Shown piece by piece: positions 8,483 to 19,017 of a stretch of DNA of 64,000 nucleotides; positions within the stretch are counted from its first letter, which is position 1, and the number at the start of each line of letters is the position of its first letter. Location: assembly GCA_025594325.1 (NCBI GenBank), contig JANHCV010000005.1, positions 647,501-711,500 of the forward strand. Direction: 5' to 3'. The notes beneath the pieces were generated by a model. The model searched no databases. It saw only the letters and a list, made by a program, of their open reading frames with translations, and was not told the origin of the DNA. A program made the translations under genes and the position numbers. The DNA is from Blastocladiella emersonii ATCC 22665 (taxonomy: Eukaryota > Blastocladiomycota > Blastocladiomycetes > Blastocladiales > Blastocladiaceae).

Positions 8483-9103
8483 ATGTCCGCATCCACCAGC
8501 ATGGCCATCACGCTCGAGGGTCTCGTGCAGCAGGCGTCTCAAGTCAAGGACGCGACGGACCTGGCCGGGCTCGCGCAGAACATGGCGGCGGCGGCGCACC
8601 AGCAGCACGCGTCCATGGACGGCGCGACGGCGGCGACAGCGGTGCACGACCCGGTGCTGGCCGAGTGCATCCCGATCGACGTGCAGGACGTGGACCCGTC
8701 GGTCGTCGATCACTTCTACAACGACTACGTGCAGTACCTGTACAGCGGCCACGACTCCTCGGCGCACGACGCGTTTGGCGCCGCCGCGGCCGCGGGCAAC
8801 CACGCCGCCGGCACGACGGTGACGGGCGCCGCGGACCCGAACATGGACATCTTCACACTGATGCGCACGCCGCCGGGCAACGGGCAAGGCGGCGACGTCG
8901 GCAGCGGCAGCAGCGGGCACGACGCGTTCGCGGCCTTGCCGATGCCCACGCCGCCGCCATCGGGGTCGGGCGACGGGCACAACGGCACGTGGCAGTCCAC
9001 GTCCACGTCGACGACGACGGGCAGCGACGGGCACGGGCAGACGACGACGGTGGCCGACGGGTCGCACCTCGACCACGCCGTCGTGACCAGCCACGCGTTC
9101 TGA
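8483..9103 (+). CDS. Small acidic, Gly/Ser/Thr/His-rich protein, unknown
   Basis: A 206-aa single-exon frame starting with ATG at 8483, just after a CAAC-rich leader and a TATA-like box. Residues about 75-92 ('VDHFYNDYVQYLYSG') form the only aromatic, helical-looking segment. The C-terminal half is repetitive in Gly, Ser, Thr and Asp ('STSTSTTTGSDGHGQTTT'). No signal peptide or membrane segment is seen. The strong core promoter suggests it may be abundantly expressed. Function is unknown. Confidence 0.6.
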   Translation: MSASTSMAITLEGLVQQASQVKDATDLAGLAQNMAAAAHQQHASMDGATAATAVHDPVLAECIPIDVQDVDPSVVDHFYNDYVQYLYSGHDSSAHDAFGAAAAAGNHAAGTTVTGAADPNMDIFTLMRTPPGNGQGGDVGSGSSGHDAFAALPMPTPPPSGSGDGHNGTWQSTSTSTTTGSDGHGQTTTVADGSHLDHAVVTSHAF

Positions 9104-10176
9104 TGTGATGTCAATGATGTGTTGATGTACCTCGTACTCGTATGATTAATCGATACCCTGTCTTTGGCACCCCGTGTTCTGCTTCCTCCAGCGAAGGTGG
9201 CTTCCGCGATCGAGAAGCGCGCGAGCGGTCGGCGCACCGCTCACCGTTGTTGCGTCTTCGTGGATCAGCGCTGAGGAACGGTCGTTCCTTGCGGCCCCTC
9301 GAGGCCGCCATTGCGGTGCGGCGAGTGGCGAGCCACGACGCAGCCGCGCACACCGCCCAGGCATCGCCGACCCGAAGAAGCCATGAGCGACGCGTCCCGC
9401 TGCATGGCTCACGTGCGCCTACATGCGAGACGCGCGTGTCTCGCAGCCGCGATCGCGTCACCCCGGCCACGACACGCTGACGCGTGTGAAATTGTTATCG
9501 GGCTACCGTCCCCCACTTTCCAGAGCCGTCGCCGTCGCGTCTCCGTGGGCGTGGGAGCGCGGGCACGCAGCGGCGGGCGGTCGGCTTGCCAAGAGTGGCC
9601 GACGTGGCGACGTCCCTGTTCGCCTCCCCTCCTCGGCCCCGGGGCGCAGCGCGCGCGCACCTTCCTCTTCGGCGCATCGACCATGGAACGACACGCGTGT
9701 GTGCGCGCGCGAGTGAGCGTGTGCAGGCGGGCCCGCGCGTCAACGCTCTCAGGGCGGCGCCGGCGGTTAACAAGAAGCAACGCTGCTGCACCCGACGACG
9801 AGACTGACTCGAAGACTCCACCACCGCCATGTCTTGCACCGCCTCCTCCTCTGCATCGCCGGCGCCCGATCCGATGCGTGCGCGCGCCGCGCCGACTCCG
9901 GCCCGCTATGAAGCTTCTTCCTCCCCATCTCCCCATCGCGGCGGCGGCCACGACGGACCGCGGTGGCTGGCGGCGCCGCGCGACCCGCGGCAGCAAGGTT
10001 ATCCTCTCCCTCAAGCCGCCGCCCTCTCTGCCGCCCTCACCAACTCTGCTGCACCACCACGACCTGCACAAAGCGCGCGCCATGCCCCGCCCGCGGCCTG
10101 CGCTCCACGACCGAATTCGAGCTCGACGGCCCGCCACCGATCCGCCGCGCGCCGCAGCTCCAGCTCCAGCTCCACC
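9104..10176. other. Intergenic, no gene seen
   Basis: This stretch is very GC-rich with many CG dinucleotides. Several overlapping open frames exist on both strands, as expected from the composition, but none has domain-like sequence or a good start context. It must contain the 3' end of the 8483 transcript and the promoter of the 10177 gene. Confidence 0.5.
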
Positions 10177-10788
10177 ATGACGTCTACTACACTCCGACCC
10201 TCGACCGCCGCTGCCGCCGTCCTCGCGCTCGCCGTGGTCCTGCTCGCGGTCCTCGCGCCCGTGAATGCCGGTGTCGCGGCCCCGCCGCCCGCTGCAAGAC
10301 CGTGGATCTGGGACTCGGTCACGACGACTACGGCGGCTCGTGTCTCGCGATCCAGTACGCTCAGCCCTCTCTCTCTCCTCGTCGCTAGCGACCGGTCCCT
10401 CACCCTCGCTCCCCGCCGTGTAGCTCCGACCACCACCTCAACCTCGACCACCGTTGCCCACGCCACCCCGACCGCCGCGCCGCCAGAACCCGCGCACCTG
10501 GCCGGCCGGAGCGCAGAGCCTGCGCTCGCCGCGCCCGTGGTCGCCGCCGCCGCTGCCGCCGTCATGGGGGCCGCCGCGGGGGCGTGGGGCGACGTGCAGG
10601 TCCCGACGTACATGGCGCCGCTGGGGGACCGCGCCGTGCTGCTGGGCCACGCGACGGCGGGCGCCGGCGGGGTCGCGCTCGTCGCGCTCAGCTCGGCCGC
10701 CGTGACGCTCGGCGCCGTCGTGCACCGGCGCGTGCGGCGACGCGCGGACGGCGGGCTGCCCCTTGCCGTCTCGCCGCCATCCTTGTAG
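10177..10788 (+). CDS. Small secreted or type I membrane protein, unknown
   Basis: A 203-aa single-exon frame from the ATG at 10177, in a good context (CCACCATGA). Residues 10-30 ('AAAAVLALAVVLLAVLAPVNA') are a clear signal peptide with a likely cleavage after the VNA. The middle is Ala/Thr/Pro-rich. Near the C-terminus a second hydrophobic stretch ('GVALVALSSAAVTLGAVV') is followed at once by 'HRRVRRR', which fits a single membrane anchor with a short basic cytoplasmic tail. No domain is recognised. It is convergent with the SDR gene, whose stop is 77 bp away. Confidence 0.55.
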   Translation: MTSTTLRPSTAAAAVLALAVVLLAVLAPVNAGVAAPPPAARPWIWDSVTTTTAARVSRSSTLSPLSLLVASDRSLTLAPRRVAPTTTSTSTTVAHATPTAAPPEPAHLAGRSAEPALAAPVVAAAAAAVMGAAAGAWGDVQVPTYMAPLGDRAVLLGHATAGAGGVALVALSSAAVTLGAVVHRRVRRRADGGLPLAVSPPSL

Positions 10789-10865
10789 CGGAGCGGGGCG
10801 GGGCAGGCGTGTACCATCAGCTTCTTCTTGGGGATATCTCTATATAAACCTTTCCTGCACACCAC

Positions 10866-11881
10866 TCAACCCTCGATCCGCCACGTCGCCTCGAACCCAC
10901 ACTCGCGCACGACATCGTTCCACGCCTCGCGCGCCTTCGCCAGATCCGTCGCGTGGGGCGGCTGCTTGTCGGCGGGCACGATGGACGGCGGGTTGCCCTC
11001 GACCATCACCAGTTCTTTCCCGTCAACCTCGACCGTCGCCGCGTGCCACACCCTTGCGACGCCGTCCTCGAGCGCCGTCGTGAACGGCAGCCACGGGAAC
11101 ACCCACTGCAGGACCGCGCGCTGCGCCCAGCCCGCGTGCCGGACGAGCCCCGTCGTCGGGATGAACCCGGGGCACAGCGTCGCGACCGTGACGCCGCGCG
11201 GGATCGAGGCGGCACCCGGGACGGGGTCGAGCCCGGCGACGACGCGCGCGAGGGACGTCGCGAACCACTGGTTGAACAGCTTCGACACCGCGTACGCCTT
11301 CATCCCGTCGTACTCGCCGCCCTCGCCCACCAGCGCGCGGCTCGCGTCGCGCACGCGTGGGACCGTCCCCGGGTGCCGCCGGTGCAGCGACGACCCGACG
11401 ACCACGATCCGCGCGCCTTCCGCGAGGTGCGGGAGCATCTGCAGCGCGAGCCGCGCGACGTGGACGTGGTTCTGGACCAGCGTGCGGTCGACTTCTCCCA
11501 AAAGCACCTGCCCGTCGCGCGACGCGAAGGATGCCGCCACGTTGAGCACCAGCACGTCCACGGGGCGCGGCGGCGGGACGAGCGCGTCGACTTGCGCGGC
11601 GTGGAGCAGGTCGCCGGAGACGCTGGACACGGCGTCGGCCGGGCACCCGGTCTCGCGCACGATGCGCGACACGGCGGCGGCGGCTGAGGTGGGGGTGCGC
11701 CCGTGCACGATGACGTGGTCGAAGCGTTCGCGGTGTTGGATGCTACGTGAGAGGAGCTGTGAGGACGGGGGAGGGCGCGGGCGCGAGCGCGAGCAGCGGC
11801 GTACAAGAGCTTGGCGGTCGCGAACCCGATCCCGCTCGTCGCGCCCGTGATGAGCGCCGTCTGTTTCGTTGCTGGAATCAT
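10866..11881 (-). CDS. Short-chain dehydrogenase/reductase (retinol dehydrogenase-like)
   Basis: NAD(P)-dependent oxidoreductase of the classical SDR family. Two exons (11805-11881 and 10866-11742) give 317 aa. The cofactor motif is 'ALITGATSGIGFATAKL' near the N-terminus. 'VLVLNVAAS' stands where NNAG normally is. The catalytic serine lies in 'IVVVGSSLH', and the active-site Tyr/Lys in 'YAVSKLFNQ'. The 'CPGFIPTTGL' segment follows. The spacing of these motifs resembles retinol dehydrogenase/WWOX-type SDRs, so the substrate may be a lipid alcohol or ketone; this cannot be fixed from sequence. The intron uses GTACGC and GTAG. Confidence 0.87.
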
Positions 11882-12247
11882 GACTTACGTGTTCAGAGAT
11901 ACATGTCTTTGTTGTTGAGAGGGAGCGAGGATCGACTGCGTGGCGCGACACGAAGATGAGCTGCGCCTCGACCCCGCGAGTTGGGGAGGAGGCTCACTCA
12001 CGAGGACAAGTGGGAAATATGATGGATGCAATGAATGAATTTGATAATTAGCGAGCAAGAAGAGCAAGGGACAAAAACGAGTGATGGGGGAGCCACTATC
12101 GCTTACAACGGGCCCGGCCCGGCCGAAGCGCAGCCAGCCGCGCGGCACCGCGAAGATACTACAGGGTTGCGAGTACACACACGCGCCGGGGGTGCGCTTG
12201 ACCAGTGACGGGCCCTTGGGGGAGGAGGAAGAAGAGTAACGACTTCT
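11882..12247. other. Intergenic, no gene seen
   Basis: Contains the promoter of the SDR gene on the minus strand and the 3' region of the PMA1 gene. An AT-richer patch at about 12010-12075 may hold the PMA1 polyadenylation signals. No gene is seen. Confidence 0.4.
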
Positions 12248-15207
12248 CTACTCCATCTTGGAGCCGAGGTCGAGGGCGCCCGACGACGCCTTGCCGCCGG
12301 ACTTGAAGGCGGCGATGACCTTGAACATGGGCATGAGGTCGCGGACCTTCTGCCAGTTGGCCTTGACGCGGAGCTTGCGCGCGTCGTCGACCTTGCGGAA
12401 CGCGAGCTTGTCGGTGCGCGACTTGACGGGCCACGCGCGCGCCGTGAACTCGAAGGACCAGTACTTGAAGATGAACACCTTGACGAGGTCGAGGAACGCC
12501 ATGAACGCGAGCGACACGCCCATGATGCCGAAGCCCCACGCCACGCCGATCGGCTCCGCGTCCATGTCGTGCCACCCGATGATCGACATGACCATGGCGA
12601 ACACCTGCGTGCCACCGACGGCCACCGTGAACAGGAGCGACGGGGGCGACTTCCAGAAGTAGGTGCCGACGCGCGTCGAGAAGATGACGAAGTGCGGGCA
12701 CGACGACACCTGGAGGTAGATGACCGTGTGCAGGTACCCGACGGCATCCTCGCGGTCACCGAAGTGCCACTTGGCCACGTAGTAGTGCGCGAGCGAGGCG
12801 CCCGTCAGCAGGACCGCGAGCACCGTCGACATGAAGATGAGCTGGCCGATGCGCCACTTGTCGGGGCGCTTCGAGATGCGCGCGTTGTCGACGGCGATGA
12901 CCAGGGTGGCCGCGTCGTTGAGCACGGCGATCAGGATGATGAGCTTGTTGGGCAGGGTGAAGTCGTAGAGCGAGATGGTGATGAAGAAGAAGATGAGGAA
13001 GTGGATGGTCGAGGCTGCGAAGGGGTGGAGTCGTTAGCGTCAAGGCCCGATACCACAGCACACGAGAAAGGAGAAACGTACTGATACGGTAGATGGCGTA
13101 CGAGCGCATGCGCTGGAAGATAGCGCGCGACGTCTTGATACCGTCGACGATCGTTCCGAGACCGGGGGCGAGCAGCACGATGTCGGCGGCCGAGCGGGCC
13201 GCGTCCGTGCAGCCCTCGACGGCGATCCCGACGTTGGCCTTCTTGAGGGCGGGCGCGTCGTTGACACCGTCGCCCGTCATGCCGACGAGGTAGCCCTTGC
13301 GCTGCAGGAGCTCGACGACACGGTACTTGTGCTCGGGGATGACCTGGCCGAACCCGTCCGACTTCTCGCACCGGCGCGTGAGCTCCTCCTCGTCGGCCTT
13401 GGGGTCGACGAGGCGCGACGCGTTGAGGATGCACCGCTGCATGCCGAGGCGGCGCGCCACCTCCTTGCCGATAATGACCTGGTCACCGGTGATCATCTTG
13501 ACCTCGACGCCGAGCTTGGCGCACTCGGCGATGGTCTGGGCCGAGTCGGGGCGGGGCGGGTCGAGCAGTGAGATGAGGCCGACGAGCTGGAACGAGCCGT
13601 CGGCGCGGGTGCGCGCGACGCCGAGGGCGCGGAGACCGCGCTGGGCGAAATCGATGACCTGGCGCTCGGCGGCCGCGTCGCCGCCCGACAGGCGGATGAC
13701 GACCTGGGGCGCGCCCTTGATGCACTCGAAGATCTCGCCCGTCTCGAGGTTCTGGACCTTGGCCTTGGTGAACTTGTCGTTGGGGTTGAAGGGCAGGAAC
13801 TTGAGGATCTTGTACCCGGGGATGACGTGCTCCTGGCCGGCGGGCAGGTTCTGCAGGATGTCGACGCGCTCCATGCCGGCGCCGCGGACCGCGAGCTCGA
13901 TGGCGTCCTTGGCACCGGCCTCGGACGCAAAGTAGGCGTTGAGCAGGATGTCGCGCTCCGTGAAGCCGGGCATCAGGAACGGGTCGTCGAACGACAGCTC
14001 GTTGAGCGTGAGCGTGCCGGTCTTGTCCGAGCACAGGATCGAGACCGAGGCAAACTCCTCGATGGCGGGCAGGCGCTTGACGATCACCTCCTTCTCGGCG
14101 AGCTGCTTGGCGCCGACGGCCATGGTGACCGACAGGACCGTGGGGAGACCGACGGGGATGGCGGCGATGGTGAGCACGACGACCTTGTCGAGGGCCTCGA
14201 GGAAGTCGTAGTCGCGGACGAAGATGAGGACCAGGAACAGGATCACGACAAAGACGATGGTCATGTAGATGAGGTAGTTGCCGATGGACCCGATGATCTT
14301 CTGGAAGTGGCCCTCCTCGTTGGTCATGGAGATGAGCGAGGCGGCGCGGCCGATGAACGTGTTGATACCGGTCTTGACGACGACGGCGAGCATCTGGCCC
14401 TGCTTGACGACCGACGACGAGTACACGATGTGGCCCTTGCCGCGGTTGACGGGGAGCGACTCGCCGGTGAGCGCGGCCTGGTCGATCATGAGGTCCTCGT
14501 CGACCTCCTGGTGGTTGGCGCCGAGGCCGAGCAGGCGGCAGTCGGCGGGGATGATGTCGCCGAGTCGGAGAATCAGGATGTCGCCGGGCACGAGCTCGCG
14601 CGTCGGGATCTCGATCAGGTTGGAGCCGCGGAAGACACGGGCGTTGGACGCCAGGTTGCTCTTGAGCGCCTCGAGCGCGTTCTCGGCCTTGGCCTCCTCC
14701 ATGTAGCCGATGACGGCGTTGACGATGAGCAGGCCGAGCAGGATACCGAAATCAGCCTGGAGAGGAGGGGGAGCGAAGCGGAGGGGGGTGAGCGACAAGC
14801 TCTTGAACGAAAGTGGCGCAGCAAACAGGGGAACGTACCCAGTGCTTGAGCACACCGGAGATGATGCAGGCCACCTCGATGAGGTACGAGATGGGGCCGA
14901 GGAAGTAGGAGACGAACTTCATGATCTTGGACTGCTTGACCTCGGGGATCTCGTTGTGGCCGAACTGGGCGAGGCGCTGCTGCACCTCGGCCGTGGTCAG
15001 GCCCGACGTGGTGTTGGTCTGGAGCAGGGCCTCGAGCTCGGGCGAGATGTCGTCGCCGACGTCGACGTGGTGGTCGTCGCCCGCATCCGCCTTCTTGGTG
15101 TCCTTGGCGGCAGCGGCCGAGGCCGCGGCGGCGCCGTGCGACGGCGCGATGTCGACCGTGGTCGAGTCCGACGCCAGCAGCGGCGAGGCAGAGGTGGTGT
15201 TGGTCAT
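12248..15207 (-). CDS. PMA1: Plasma-membrane proton-pumping P-type ATPase (P3A)
   Basis: Pumps protons out of the cell and energises nutrient uptake. Three exons (14839-15207, 13082-14756, 12248-13014) give 936 aa. An Ala-rich N-terminal tail precedes a cation-ATPase N-terminal domain ('GLTTAEVQQRLAQFGHNEI'). Family motifs follow in order: 'LTGESLPV' (actuator), 'AIPVGLPTVLSVT' (M4), 'CSDKTGTLT' with the phosphorylated Asp near residue 367, 'MITGDQ', and 'MTGDGVNDAPALKKANVGIAV' (hinge). The C-terminal membrane segments lie in exon 3, which ends in a short Lys-rich tail without the long Ser/Thr regulatory tail of ascomycete Pma1. The 'GQVIPEHKYRVVELLQ' segment is closer to protist and algal pumps. 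A TATA-like element lies about 150 bp upstream. Confidence 0.95.
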
Positions 15208-16658
15208 GGTCGGGTGCGCAGATGGGGGAGGGAGGTTCGCAACGTCGGCATGCACTGCTTCCGGTAGGCTTCGAGAGGGAGCTGTTGGCGGGAGGGAAGG
15301 CAGGTGCACGGACGGGCAAGGGAGCGAGAGAGCGGGTCGGCGCGGGGGGAGGGCCGGTCTTTATAGTCCGGCGGGGGGCCCGGAGGGGATGACGGACGGA
15401 CCGGTCCGGCCGACCAGCAGCGGGCAGCCGCACACACACAAGGACGGGCTTGTGCCGACCCGAACGATGATCAGGTCTCGTGGCCCTCCGCGGGCGGGGC
15501 TTGCCTCCCTCGCCAGAATGGGTGGCTGGAGCGCCCGCTTGTGTTCCTCCCGTGTTCCGCGCGTGCCGCTTATTTCCTCTTGCCTCCACCATGTCGTAGC
15601 CAGCGTCGACGTCGTCGCCGTGGCCGCGGTGGTGGAGGTCGCCGCGGTGGAGCTGGTGGTGGCGGTGATCGCGCGCGCCGGTCGGTGGGCCCGAGCGACC
15701 GACCCGGCCACGCGGGCCCGCCGGGACCTCATGGCCATCGACATCGCTTCGCTCCCCTCCTCTCTCGCAACGACGTGATTTCGCCCTTATCGCACACGGT
15801 TACTCGCTGCACCTGACCCTTGCCGGCCGCGCGGGCCCGGAACCCGGACCGTGGTGTGATCAGCGCGTCTCGTCGCGCGCGCGCACGCCGTGCCGCCATG
15901 GCCGCAGCATCGCAGCAGCTCCGCTTCCGTTGCGGACGCGTCATGCATGAGCAGGAGGTGCAGAGCGAGGCAGGGGACCGTGGCGGCGGCGAGAGAAGAC
16001 GCGTGGAACACCGAGGGACAGCCGGCTGCAGCCGCAGCAGCAGGATCGCAACAAGGTTTTGCAGGAATCATGCACGTCCGGTGCGAAAAGTGATGCACCG
16101 GGCGGGCAGCGAGCGAGGGATCGCGCAACCCCAACGCCGACGACGAAAGCCGGCGGCAACGGCCGAAGGCGCGACGCGTCGCGACGAGCGACCATGGCTT
16201 TGTTGCCGCGGCGCAGCGACCTGAGATGCAGCAAACGGCGGAAGAAGAGCAGCGCGCGTCGCTGTTGCCCGGCTGACGAGTGTCCGCGCGCGAGGTGGAC
16301 CCACATGGGCCCGCCCAAGGTCCGCGGCCAGAGAACACTTCTCGAAGCGTCGCCGAAGCTCAGGGCAATGACCACGACGCGTCGCGCCGCGCCGCAGCTT
16401 AACGTCGACCACCGCACGCGCGAGGCAAGTCGCCGCGGCGCAGTCGACTTCGCGTCGCGTCGCGCGCGGTTCCGGAACACGCGGATTTAGCGACCGCGCG
16501 ACCCCGAGCCGGATTTACCACCCGCGGCGAACAACACGATTCTGAGACGCGCGACCCGGCGTTGAGCGGGTCCCGCGGATCTGACACACGCGCGGAGCGA
16601 CTTCTCCGCGGGTTCCGAGCAGCGACTGAGCAACAACACTAGTTTCATCACATCATCA
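15208..16658. other. Long intergenic region upstream of PMA1
   Basis: About 1.45 kb with no supportable gene. The proximal part holds the PMA1 promoter and leader. The distal part is dense in CG and in GACGCGTC-type motifs, for example around 16171-16185. Open frames on both strands here have Arg/Ala-rich, non-domain translations. Confidence 0.5.
15360..15365 (-). promoter_or_regulatory. TATA-like box of PMA1
   Basis: The minus strand reads CTATAAAGACC here, about 150 bp upstream of the PMA1 start codon, inside otherwise GC-rich sequence. Confidence 0.5.
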
Positions 16659-18635
16659 TCAACAACCCGCTCCAGCGATCGACGCAGCACACGTCGCGCG
16701 GACGTGGTGCACCGTGACGTGCGACTCGGGGTACTCATTCACCATACCGCGCCGCGGCCGTGGTGCCGGGACCGGCTCCCCGCCGCTCGCGTCGAGCCGC
16801 CACGCGATGCACGTCGCGTCGTCGGCCGTCGACCGGAGCACCGCGAGCTGCACGACCGACGCCGCGAGCAGGTCGGCGTGGTCCGCTGGTGACAGGTCGC
16901 CCGTTGCGAGCCGGCCCATCCACAACGCCGCGAGCGACTTGGCCGCAGCCTCGCACTGCGCGTCGGGCGCCTGAAACGGCGCGAACGTGCGCGCGACGCG
17001 CTGCAGCGCGCCCGTGAGCCGCGACGCGCGCATCGAGCCGGCGCCGGACGCGCGGGCGGGCGAGACTGGCGGATCGGAAGCTGGTGGTGGTGGCGCGGTA
17101 GTCTCGTCCTCGGACTCGACATCCTCGTACCCGTCGTCGTCGTTGCCGTTGCCGTCGTCGCGGGCGCGGGACGGCGGCCGTTTCGCGTGCTTGGGCCGCC
17201 ACTTGCCGCCGTTGGTCGCCCACTGCACCAGCAGGTCGTGCGCCGCCGTGACCCCCTCGCGCAGCGCGGCCGAGATGCGCGCCAGGTCGTCGACTTGCGG
17301 GAGCACGTCGCGCACGCCGTCCGTCATCATGACGAGCGTGAGCGGCGCGGCCGCGGGCGGGTGCTCGGTCGGTGGCGATGGCAGGCTGGTCTGGCTGCCG
17401 CCGTCATCCGCGCTGGCGGACGCAGCCGCTGCCGCTGCCGCGAGGAGGTCGGGCACGGAGAACCGGTAGACGGTGGTGCGCGGGAGGAACACGGGGACGT
17501 GCGCGAGATTCGCGACCGAGTTGGTCATGCGCAGGAGGTGCGTGGTGCCGGGCGCCGACAGCACGTAGCTCCCGCGTCGCCGCTTGAGGTGCGGCTTCAG
17601 CGACTCGAAGTCGATGCGCGCGAGCGGCTGGGTCTGTCCCGGCCTTACCTCGCGCGGGAAGTGGCACACGGCGTCCTCGTACGACGTCGGCAATCCCATC
17701 TGCGGCGCGGCGAGGGCGTCGGGCGCGAGCGGGTGCGCAGCGAGCCGGGCCGCGTGCGTCGGACACGCCGGGTGCGTCAGGCACCGCGTCGACCACACGG
17801 GCAGCACCGACTCGCCGGGCCCCAGCAGCACCATGGACGAGTCGCCGACGTTGGCACACAGCAGCGTGTCGCCGAGGCGGACCGCCAGGCACAGCGTGCA
17901 CCCGGCGTCGGCCAGGTGCGGCGCCGCGGGCGTCTGCCGCAGCCGCGCGTTGAGCAGGTCGCGCAAGTGGTGCAGCGTGTGGTGCACCGCGTCGAGGTAC
18001 GCGTTCGGCGGGTCCCGCAAGGGCGGCGTGTCGTTGTCGCCGTCTACGTCCACGTCCACGTCCATGGCGCTGGCGGTCCGCGACCGCGGAAGCGGGTACC
18101 GCGCCGCGACGACTGCCGCCGCGGGCGGCGTTGGCCCGGCGAGTGCGTTGGCGATACACTCGAGCGTCGCCGTCTCGGCGCCGAGCACCTCAAAGTCGAG
18201 GTGCAGCAGGCGCGCGAGGAACGCCGGAAGCATGGCGAACAGGTGCGCGACGATCTGCGCGGCCACGGACGGCGCGTCGCCCGACCCGCGCGCCCCGTGG
18301 CCGTCGACGACGACCGCGACGGACGCATGCGTCGGGATCGGGGTCGTCGCGAAATCGGCGCCGACCGAGTGCTTGCCGAGGCCCCACAGGTGCGCGAGGT
18401 TCGCCCGCACGCGCGCCGCGTCGAGCGCGACTGACACGGAGCACGACCCGTCCTCGTCGTGCAGCACGTTGGCGTGTTTCCGGCCTGAGGCCGACGCGGC
18501 CGAGAGCACGGGCGGCGGCGGGACGAGAGCTGGGATCGAGAAGACCGTGGTCGCGGAGAACGGGACCGCGGCAGTGACAGCCGCGGCGGCAGCAGCAGCA
18601 GCGGCCTCGGCGCGGGTCGCAGAGCGCGTCTTCAT
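16659..18635 (-). CDS. PP2C/PPM-type protein phosphatase (divergent)
   Basis: Metal-dependent Ser/Thr phosphatase fold. A single exon gives 658 aa from the ATG at 18633-18635. PPM signature motifs appear in order: 'VAVVVDGHGARGSGD' (metal-binding Asp-Gly-His-Gly), 'LCLAVRLGDTLLCANVGDSSMVLLG' (matching A-N-x-GDSR), 'LTLVMMTDGVRDVL' (matching SDGxxD) and 'DDATCIAW' near the C-terminus (matching DNxT). Ser replaces the usual Arg after GDS. There are long insertions between the motifs, including a Ser/Asp/Glu-rich stretch near residues 480-560, so the protein is much longer than a minimal PP2C. Substrate unknown. Confidence 0.8.
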   Translation of the reverse strand: MKTRSATRAEAAAAAAAAAVTAAVPFSATTVFSIPALVPPPPVLSAASASGRKHANVLHDEDGSCSVSVALDAARVRANLAHLWGLGKHSVGADFATTPIPTHASVAVVVDGHGARGSGDAPSVAAQIVAHLFAMLPAFLARLLHLDFEVLGAETATLECIANALAGPTPPAAAVVAARYPLPRSRTASAMDVDVDVDGDNDTPPLRDPPNAYLDAVHHTLHHLRDLLNARLRQTPAAPHLADAGCTLCLAVRLGDTLLCANVGDSSMVLLGPGESVLPVWSTRCLTHPACPTHAARLAAHPLAPDALAAPQMGLPTSYEDAVCHFPREVRPGQTQPLARIDFESLKPHLKRRRGSYVLSAPGTTHLLRMTNSVANLAHVPVFLPRTTVYRFSVPDLLAAAAAAASASADDGGSQTSLPSPPTEHPPAAAPLTLVMMTDGVRDVLPQVDDLARISAALREGVTAAHDLLVQWATNGGKWRPKHAKRPPSRARDDGNGNDDDGYEDVESEDETTAPPPPASDPPVSPARASGAGSMRASRLTGALQRVARTFAPFQAPDAQCEAAAKSLAALWMGRLATGDLSPADHADLLAASVVQLAVLRSTADDATCIAWRLDASGGEPVPAPRPRRGMVNEYPESHVTVHHVRATCAASIAGAGC

Positions 18636-19017
18636 GGCAGAGAGTGGGGTGGCGCGGATCCGTTGGTTTGCATCGAGTGTGGCGTGGTGTAGAGCGCGCG
18701 CTTTATCACGGCGCGGCGTGCGGTGATGTGGAGGCTGCTCCCACGCGCTGAATTCGGTGCGACTCACTGCACCGCGGCAGGGGAGGCAAGGCGAGAGGAG
18801 ACAAGTCGCGACGCGGGTGGCCGCGGCGTCATGTGTAGCGGCGCAGCCACCTTTCGCTCCAGCCCCCCCGCGACCTGCCCCGCGACCCCGTGGCTCGCGC
18901 ATCGCCTTCGTCGCCGTCCGCTCGCCGTGTTCGCGCCCCCGCGTCCATCGCACCCATCGCACACGTCGCAGTCGCCGTCACAGATCACCCACAGCACACG
19001 CACGACACGCCGCAGCC
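18636..19017. promoter_or_regulatory. Divergent promoter region
   Basis: Shared upstream region of the PP2C gene (minus) and the 19018 gene (plus). The leader before 19018 is CA-rich. No gene is seen. Confidence 0.4.

Noticed and set aside
6065-9094. A 1009-codon minus-strand frame
   Set aside because: Only the part from the ATG at 7766-7768 looks like a gene. The upstream part overlaps the divergent promoter and is antisense to the 8483-9103 gene.
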